Part shown: positions 46,982 through 55,900 of the stretch, piece after piece
Numbering within the stretch: position 1 is the stretch's first letter
How the letters are laid out: each line of letters opens with the position of its first letter
Assembly (NCBI GenBank): GCA_032622095.1
Contig: CP136064.1
Span: 114,936,004 to 115,000,003, forward strand
DNA from: Siphonodentalium dalli
Lineage: Eukaryota > Mollusca > Scaphopoda > Gadilida > Siphonodentaliidae
DNA: 64,000 nucleotides
Direction: 5' to 3'
Notes under the pieces: model-generated
Seen by the model: the letters and a program-made list of their open reading frames with translations, nothing else
The model's database searches: none
What the model was told of the DNA's origin: nothing
Translations under genes and position numbers: made by a program

Positions 46982-49900
46982 ACATCTCTTTGCCCAGTTA
47001 GAGTACTTCGGCAGTACATTGCTAGATCTAAGCAACGCAGAAGGGGACGTCTCCGGCTCTTTCTGCCTCTACAAATTTCAAGGGACGATATCTCGGTTCG
47101 TTCTATTGCTAGATGGATCAAGTCTGTTATCACAATGGCATATGATCAAATTGATCCTTTGCACCTTCGGTCTTTCCATGTTCATGCACATGAAGTGCGC
47201 GCCATCTCTTCATCTTGGGCATTCCGCACGTCAGTCGCTTTAAGAGATATAATGACTGCGGCTTATTGGTCTCATCCCTCCACATTCTCTCAATTTTATT
47301 TGCGGGATCTGCAATCACAATCAGATAATCTGTTTCGCTTGGGCCCTCTGGTCGCTGCCCAACAGGTTGTGTCAAAGTCATAGAGTGTTATCGATGTACA
47401 TAGTTTTATCTCTAGCATTGTGTATCTGTATTTTATACGATTAATCAACTTCATTGATTGTGGTCAACAGGGGGTTTTTTATCTTTCCTCGTGGCCTCCA
47501 CCTGCCAGAAAATTCTAGATTATACCATATAGTTTAGTGGGCAAGATAACTTTGACGGAGATACAATATTTTCCTAAAAAATAAGTAAAATATATATCTC
47601 CTAGAAGTATCTTGCCCACTAAACCCTGAGCTCCCTCCCAGTGTTTCGACACCCACCCCGCTCACGAGGAATGTCCTCATAGGGAAAAAGAATGTCTTAC
47701 CTGGCAATCTCGTCCTTTATAACGAAGATGGATCACGTGTTCCAGGTAATACTAAAGATAGACTTACTACGTCATTATAGGAATTCCCCTTGGATATTCA
47801 TACCTTAGGATTTGCGTACCGATTTGAAAAAACGTACTTGAGAATTTTCGTACCGTTTTCAAGAAAACGTACCAGAGAGTAACTGCGGGTTTTTTAACCC
47901 TTCTACTGCGAGAAATAAGAATAGGGATATACCATATAGTTTAGTGGGCAAGATACTTCTAGGAGATATATATTTTACTTATTTTTTAGGAAAATATTGT
48001 TTCCGGATGATAACTTTAGTTAGAGTGAACCAAATTTAATAAAATTTGGTATGTGGGTTTATTAGCCGAAAAGTAAGTTCGAATTTGGGTTCCGCCCGCC
48101 AATTTTCACCGGAGTTATGCCCCTTATTTGACGTTTTTTGACTTAGAAAATCCTTGAAATTTGTTGTCCGGATGATAACTTTAGTATAGTTTATCGGAAT
48201 GAATCCAAATTTGGTATATTACTTTCTCCCACCAAAACACAGGTCAAGTTCGAACTTGGGTTCTGTCCGACCATTTTTGGCAGAGTTATGGCCCCTTTTT
48301 TGACGTAATTTGACTTAGAAAATCCCTGAAATCGGATGAACCGATTTCAATCAAATTTGGTATGTGGGTTTAATAGGAGAAAAGACAGCTCAAGTTCGAA
48401 TTTGGGTTCCGTCCGCCAATTTTCACCGGAGTTATGCCCCTTAATTGACGTAATTCCGGATGATAACTTTAGTTAGAGTGAACCGATTTCAATCAAATTT
48501 GGTATGTGGGTTTATTAGGAGAAAAGACAGCTCAAGTTCGAATTTGGGTTCCGTCCGCCAATTTTCCCCAGAGAGGGTGTATTTTGCACGCCCAGCGTAG
48601 CTCTTGTTTGGTTTCATGATGATAACTTGATTTTGGATTGTTTATATGCAAAACCCGTTTTTTGTGGATTACTTATATCAAAATACAGCTCAAGTTCGAA
48701 TTTCGGTTTAATCCGATAATTTTTACGAGAGTTATGGCCCTTTTTTGTCCGCCGACCCGACATATAAAACCCCAAAAGTTGGTGTCCGGATGATAACTTT
48801 AGTAGAGTTAATCAGATTTAAACCAAATTTGGTATGTGTCTTTCTCCCAGCAAAACACAGGTCAAGTTCAAATTCGGGTTCCGCCCGCCAATTTTCACCA
48901 GAGTTATGTCCCTTTTTTACTTAGAATTTTTGCCAATTTGAGGTTTCCGGATGATAACTTTAGTAAATGTGTACTGAATGAAATTAAATTTGGTATATGT
49001 AGGTTTACTAGCACAAAAGACAGATCAAATTCGATTTCGGGTTCCGCCATGCCAATTTTTATGCGCAAACAACGGTCGTATCAAGCCGACGCTTAGAGGC
49101 GGACATGAGGTCTACCGACCTTTTATTCGAAATTAGATTTGACCTGATATGCGGTTTCCAGATTTTTTTTTTATTTCATCTTAAGTCAAAGGTTTCAAAC
49201 AAATGAATTAAACCTTGCCCTACTCTACTCCAGAAACGGGCGTATTATGCCACGCCCCGACGGCGTGCTCTTGTTTCAAAATGGGCAGGTAAGTTTTTAT
49301 TTGTACCCATACACATTATTATGGTACACATAATGCTGTCGTCCGGTAAACCATCAGTCATTTTGCTGTCTGGCCGTCTGTCTGACCGTAGACACATACT
49401 ATCCGACGCGATAACTCAAGCATTTTTATTGGATCATGCAACTGGATCATGTTCATATTTTATTTCCATGTTTATAGTGACACACACAACCCTTACCTGT
49501 ATAGTTAACTCAACTTGACAAAGTCAAGTTTGAGCTATTGCCATGGGTTGGCATCCATCGTCCATCCGTCAACTATTTCCGTTAGCACATCTCTTGTCCG
49601 ATCATCACAAACTTCATATGAATCTTCAGTGTGACCTCTAGATGGGAGCATCCCTTTTTTCCCGAAATTCGTTACAAAACATCAAAATGAAATTTGGTAT
49701 GGATGTTCACTACTATTAGGACATTCAATGTAGTATTCAATCATTTTGTTTGGGTTTTTCATTCTACGGTTATTCATCTTTGTTTATCTGGAAATGTTGC
49801 CTTTTTGTCTATCGAAGCAGATATCTCCACCACCGGTTGTCGGATCTCAATGGAATTTGGTATGGATGTTCACTACTGTGAGGACATTAAAAGGAGTGTC

Positions 49901-52900
49901 ACTTATTGTTGACACCTCTATCAGAGTAAATCCAATGGGATGTGGATTTATTGGGAATTTGGGGATATACAACCGGAAGCATTTGGAAGGGGTGGTACCA
50001 CTTCCCTACAACGTACTTTGGAAATTTGGGGGGGGGGGGGGGGGGGGGGGGGGGTGTCATGCAATGGTTTTACATTGAACATGAGATGAAGATGATGTGA
50101 AAATGATCTAAATTATTTCTTTTTGTGTGACTTCTTTTTCTTTCTCAGTTCTGTTGATGGTATTGCTGGTTGGGAGCCGGCTTTTTCAAGTTGTTGGTCG
50201 AGATATAGTTGGTGTTTCTCCTTATTTCTCTCTATGAGTTCCGTACATTCGACCTGTGTTTTTCTGATGATTTCAAGAATCTCCAGATTAATGCTGGCAG
50301 AGGCACTGTTGTTGTTGTCTCTGGTGGTGGATGGCTCCGGGCTGATGTATTCCGGAGTCATTGGACAGAAAGATGTTTCACTGTCCATCAAGGAAGCATC
50401 GAAAGCTGGCTTGATGTTGTCAGTCGGCTGTCCAGCACGGGAATAGGGGTCTGGATGTCTCTCAGATATTTCCAGTACTTCCGGATGCTAGCAGCTTCAG
50501 TGGTTGGGAGATTATGTTCTCCCGTCTCCAAAGCTGAGTGGGAAGTGGCTGCTGGTGATGCTGCAGCTTCCCTCTTCTTCTTCCATTCAGCTATCCGAGC
50601 TGCATCCCTTCTTCTCTGAGCCGGCGTCTTCCTCTTCCGTCTCCTCCCTCTGGTGTCCCCGGCGGTGGTGGGTCGCTGGTGGAATCCAGATCCCGGGTTA
50701 CCACCAACAGAGGGTCCTTCTCTGATAGTGTAACCCGGAATTCCAGAAAAAGCTCCATGCGGCTGCCTGACCTGTGTAAGAGTCCAGGTCAAGCAGGGCC
50801 CCCATGGAGTGAGCTGAGTATGTGCCTGACTTCAGCAGGAACTATAGAAGAGTCCATAATCCGCTGAAGGCAGTAATCCAATCGCCGAGCGGGCAAAGTC
50901 TGGGAGTGCTCAAGCCAGGACATCCGATCCCGCCGGCGGTCTGAAACACGAATGAAATGGGATGTGGAGTAATGACTTGGTGTTTTTGTAGGATTCTTTG
51001 ATAATGCAGAAGAGTGATGTACATTCACCTGCATCTCACTGTTGTGCTTTAATAATAATTAGTTTGATTAATAATAAGCATTAGTGTTACTAAATTAACT
51101 TGTGAACTCATCATACAACCCTATTGTGCTTACAAATTAATCCCAAAATTTACAACCTTATTCAAATTGATCCCAAATGTATCTGTCTGTCACTGTTTCT
51201 GGTTATTATCATTTGATTTTATCTTATTAATAACATAAATAAAACACATTATCTTCATTCAATACAAAACATGGGGGGGTCCTCATGAGTAAGCCCAGTA
51301 CCCACTTTTTGAGCAAAAACATGCACTAGCCAGTCCTTCCCATGAGGAAAACACAGCGAGAGCATTTATTTGCTTCCGTAATTCAGAAGACAAGTGTAAT
51401 ATTGCACCCGTACTACATGTATAATTGTAAGTTGGGTTTTTCTAAAACAAAAAGTCATTGTGGAATAGACCTATGTCTAGTTACACTTTAATATGACATC
51501 GTTGAACTGAGATGGTAAAGGATCTAAATAAAATTTCAAATAGTTCACTATTGACCCAACAATTACAGTCTCCATTCGTATTTTGAGATGAGGGACGGGT
51601 GCGAATTTTAGCACCCGTGATTTGAAAATTACAAGTGCGTACGGGTGCGAGTGCAATCACTCCCGTCTCCTGGGAAGGACTGACTAGCCCCCCAGGCTTA
51701 CTGAATGGTGTATACAGTACTAATATAATTAACCCTGCACATATTGATGATTTTATTTAAATAATTTCAGAAATCCAGAAGTTTTGGATGTCTGTGGATT
51801 AGATGAAGAAACAAAGTCTGTGCTGTTGCAAAACATAAAGCGTCGACTCACACCGCAAGCAGTCAAAATTAGAGCAGGTATGTTTGATGGTTGTTGACCA
51901 GTGATCAAAATAAGGGTAATTTTCTCAACAGGTTGTCAACATCAAATTATTGACAGGTATGTTTACATGTACCTATCAAAATGAAGGAAAGTATGTGTAA
52001 TTGGTGTATTCTCAGCACTAAGATTGTAAATACTGCTATATAAATTTAATTTAAGCTATTAAAAAGTGTATTTCTCCCACCCCCAACTAGGGTTTCACGG
52101 TATTTAGTCATATCGCGATATAAATTTTTATATAGTGTAGTCAGTTTAGAAAAAAAATGGACAGTCAGTATATCGTGGGAGATGATATTCCAATTATTTA
52201 TTTTTGTTTTTTAAATTTAAAACAGACAAAAATTTGTTGTATCCACATGTATTGTTATTTATGTATCAACATGTATTATTATTTATGTACGAGCCCTGAA
52301 ATTGTGTGAAGGTGTAAATGATCCTGAAATGAAACGATACTACTTGCAGACAGTTCAATCTTACAATCAGTAAGTAGGGTTGAAAGTGAATCAAAATTTG
52401 TGTTGAATTGTTAACTTGAATTATAATGTGTCCATGGTAGACCTTAAAGGACCAGCCCATTCAGTCTGCTATGTACTTCAGCTATTATTGGCTTGTGGTT
52501 TTCTTCCTGAGATTCCTACAGTAATGCTCTAAGTAATCGACTCCTTAACCGCAGCAGAATTATGGGTAACTTTTCAGGATTAGTCGGAAATATGGCTTGT
52601 TGCCATTCATCGGAAAGCTCTCCCCGAGAGAGCTTTCCGATGAATGGCAACAAGCCATATTTCCGACTAAATCCTGAAAAGTTACCCATAATTCTGCTGT
52701 GGTTAAGGAGTTGATTACTTAGAGCATTACTGTATATCCCCACTCTCATGTAAATCTGGCTAAATATGGATGCACATGTTTCTCTTTTAGATATTGAAGT
52801 AGCATGTACAACATATGAAGGTGTGGATGCTGTAAAAAGGGCTCTGAAGAAAGGCTTAGAACTAACGACAGAAGAAATGCCAATCAAGGTATTTGATATA

Positions 52901-55900
52901 AATGGCTTCCCATATTAGGATAACAATTTATGAATGTTGTAAATCACTTGGAATATTGTCACTGCTAAGCTCACATAATAAGTTTGTTTATCCCCCGCCA
53001 AATGAAATTTGTGGGGGATATAGGAATGGGTTCCATCCGTCTGTTCGTCCGTCCCGAATTTGTAAGAGTCATAACTTGAACAAATGATAACGGATTTCAA
53101 AGATTTTTGGTATATGAGTTCACCTGACCATTACCTAGAATGAGTTCGCAAGCCAGGTCCGGCCGGTGATTTCTACCAGAGTTATTGGACTTTGTTTATT
53201 ATTTTTGTCGATTTACCAAATAGCAAATAGACGACATCACAGGGCTCTTTTCTACAATCTCAACGGATTTCAAAGATATTTGGTATATGAGTTCACTTGA
53301 CCAGTATCTAGAACGAGTTCGCAAACCAGGTCCGGCCGTATATTTTAAGCGGACTTATTGGACTTTGTTTATTTTTTTGTGTGCAAATGGACGACGTCAC
53401 AGGGCTCATTTCCACAAATGTGAACGGATTGAAAAGATTTTTGGTATATGAGTTCACATGACCAGTACCTAAAACGAGTTCGCAAACCAGGTCCGGCCGG
53501 ATTTTTTCAGCAGAGTTATTGGACTTTTATTTTTGTGCAAATGGACAACGTCACAGGGCTAATTTCCACAAATGTCAACGGATTTAAAAGATTTTTGTTA
53601 TATTCATGACCAGTATCTAAAATGAGTTCGCAAGCCAGGCTTTTTGACAAAATCCCACCTGTTGTTTAGCACATACTGAGAACGCAAACATTATTGAGAA
53701 TGCACTTCCCCAACTGCACAATTCGGCGGGGGATCCTGCCGTCTGCGACTGCTTGTTTTTTTTAATTTCAAATTATTTTCCGTTATCAATAAGCTAAACC
53801 TTTGCAGTGTGGACCCTGTCTATTCTGAACACCCAACAAAATCATGTATGATTTATTCATTTATAAAATGCTCACTGGTTCCCTTTTTCATGCATGTGGA
53901 TCTGTTCATACCAATTGAGTGAATGGTTTAATTAATAAACTTTTGATAAAAATAACATCACACAAAATTGCAGAATAGAGCAATTCTTACATTGGTATCC
54001 TTTGCTTTCTGTTCACATTGTTTGATATATAATTGGCAATATAAAATAATTTTGGTGAATAATGTTCTGCAAGCTATAAATTTCAAATAGAACAATTACA
54101 AATAGAACAATTACAATTATAAATAGAAGAATACCATGATTGTTATTGCTGGTTAAATATTATAAACATTTTCTTCTCACTGTTACAGATAAATCTAATA
54201 GCACCTCCACTATATGTCGTGACAACACAGACACTAGAGCGGTCTGATGGGCTGACACTAATTGGCGGTGCAATCGATTCCATAAAAAAGAATATAGAAG
54301 AAGCAGGTGGTCATTTCGGAATACAAAAAGAGGTCAGTTTATTGAAAACTGCCACACTACTCTGTGGTCATTTAAGCATGCACAAAAATATACCACTGCA
54401 CTGTTGTTTGGGTTTAAAAAGCTGCTTAATGTGGAGTCTTGTTTTTCTTGGTGACAGCAGTGAGATTTCTGGTGAGTTTCTCCCAAATATTCAGTGGAGC
54501 TCCGTGATCCAGTGGTTAGCTCATTGGACTTGTCTTCGCTGTCAACACAGCGAGGCAAGTTTGCAGCCGGCTGGTGGTCTATTGTGAGTTTTCACACAAC
54601 AGTGGCCTGGCCACTTTGAGCGATGTGTAATTGTAGGATTGTATACTGTTTGAATCTCGCGCCATGTTGTGACCCTTGAGCAAGGTCGCTCGTACTGTGT
54701 CTGCTTTGCACCAACCATGCATTATAAGGGTACCTGATAATGAGCAGTGAAATATCTTGTCACTATGCTAGCCACATGGTATCCTGCCATACTCTTGGCT
54801 GTACCTCCCCTGTCCCCGGGGAGCAGTAGATGGTTACTGAGTGCTTAGGCTCATCAGGGTAATAATTGTAATACATTGAGTGCTTTGGGCCTCATGGGAA
54901 AGGCGCTTTACAAATGCTATACATTATTATTATTACACCTACCTCGACATTTGTGTCTCAACAGAATTTTAAATTTCGCACCGTATACAAAAGAAAGGAA
55001 AATAAATTTTGGCTGAGTTAGATTCCGGCTAAGAAAAATTTAATATATTTACATTTTTATGGGAAGCCAAATTGACTTTTAATAAATAATTGAGCTTAAG
55101 CGCAATAAGGAATCTTTAATTGCGCTTAAGCACAATAAGGGAATCTCTAATTGTGTTTAAGCGCAATAAGGAAATATTTAATTGCGCCTAAGCGCAATAA
55201 GGAATAGCTAATTGCGCTTCCTTATTGTGCTTAAGCGCAATTAGCCACATTACATAAACTCCCTATAATTCAAATGGTCTAGTCCATGGTACAATAGGTG
55301 GAACAAATATAGGATAATTCTACTATTTGCAGAGGGGTGATCTCATGAGGGAGATATTAATTGCACTTAAGGATGTAATTGCGCAATAAGGGAATAATTG
55401 CGCAATAAGGGAAGATCTAATTGCGCTTAAGCGCAATAAGAATATTCCTTATTGTGCTTAAGCGCAATAAAGTATCTCTAATTGAGCTAAAGCGCAATAA
55501 GGAATATTCTTATTGCGCTTAAGCACAATTAGAAATATACTTATTGGGCTTAGACGCAATTAGGGATTCCTTATTGCGCTTAAGCACAATTATCTATTAA
55601 ATGTCAATTTGGCTTCCCATACATTTTTAGCTCAACTTTACTTTGTAAAGTTTGAGCTATTGCCATGGCTTTGTTGTCCGTCATCCATGTGTGCGTGTGT
55701 ACGTAAGGCGTCAACAATGCAGTCTACAGGTCGTACCTTTGGTCGGATCATTATGAAATTTGTCATAGCTGTTGACATCAACATTTAGACCAGAATGATT
55801 AATTTTGGGGTCATTCGGTAAAAAAAACATGGCCGCCAGTGGCCATCTTGCATTTCAAAATTCAATCCATTAGCACGGGCCACAGGTCGTACTATTCGTC

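Larger units (their letters stand above)
41904..48000 (+). mobile_element. DIRS-like tyrosine-recombinase retrotransposon
   Basis: A 6.1-kb element with inverted terminal repeats (41906-42197 and 47679-47998), an internal complementary region (47521-47624), a Gag-like ORF, reverse transcriptase/RNase H and a tyrosine recombinase instead of an integrase. This is the DIRS order. GT occurs at both ends (41904-41905; 47999-48000). Dropping the element and one GT restores CTGGTTTCCGGATGATAAC, found intact in many neighbouring units, so there is no target duplication, as expected for tyrosine-recombinase insertion. Frameshifts make this copy inactive. No methyltransferase domain was recognised. Confidence 0.93.
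41150..49277 (+). mobile_element. Four-layer nest of repeat-cored elements around a DIRS element
   Basis: From outside in: type-Y units (41150-41402, resuming near 49126, with the Y end GGGCGTATTATGCCACGCCC near 49243); type X (about 41404-49125); a second type Y (about 41831-48614, end GTATTTTGCACGCCC); and the DIRS element (41904-48000). The outer Y/X junctions are the same as at 29605 and 30522. The outer type-Y start was not found. Confidence 0.7.
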
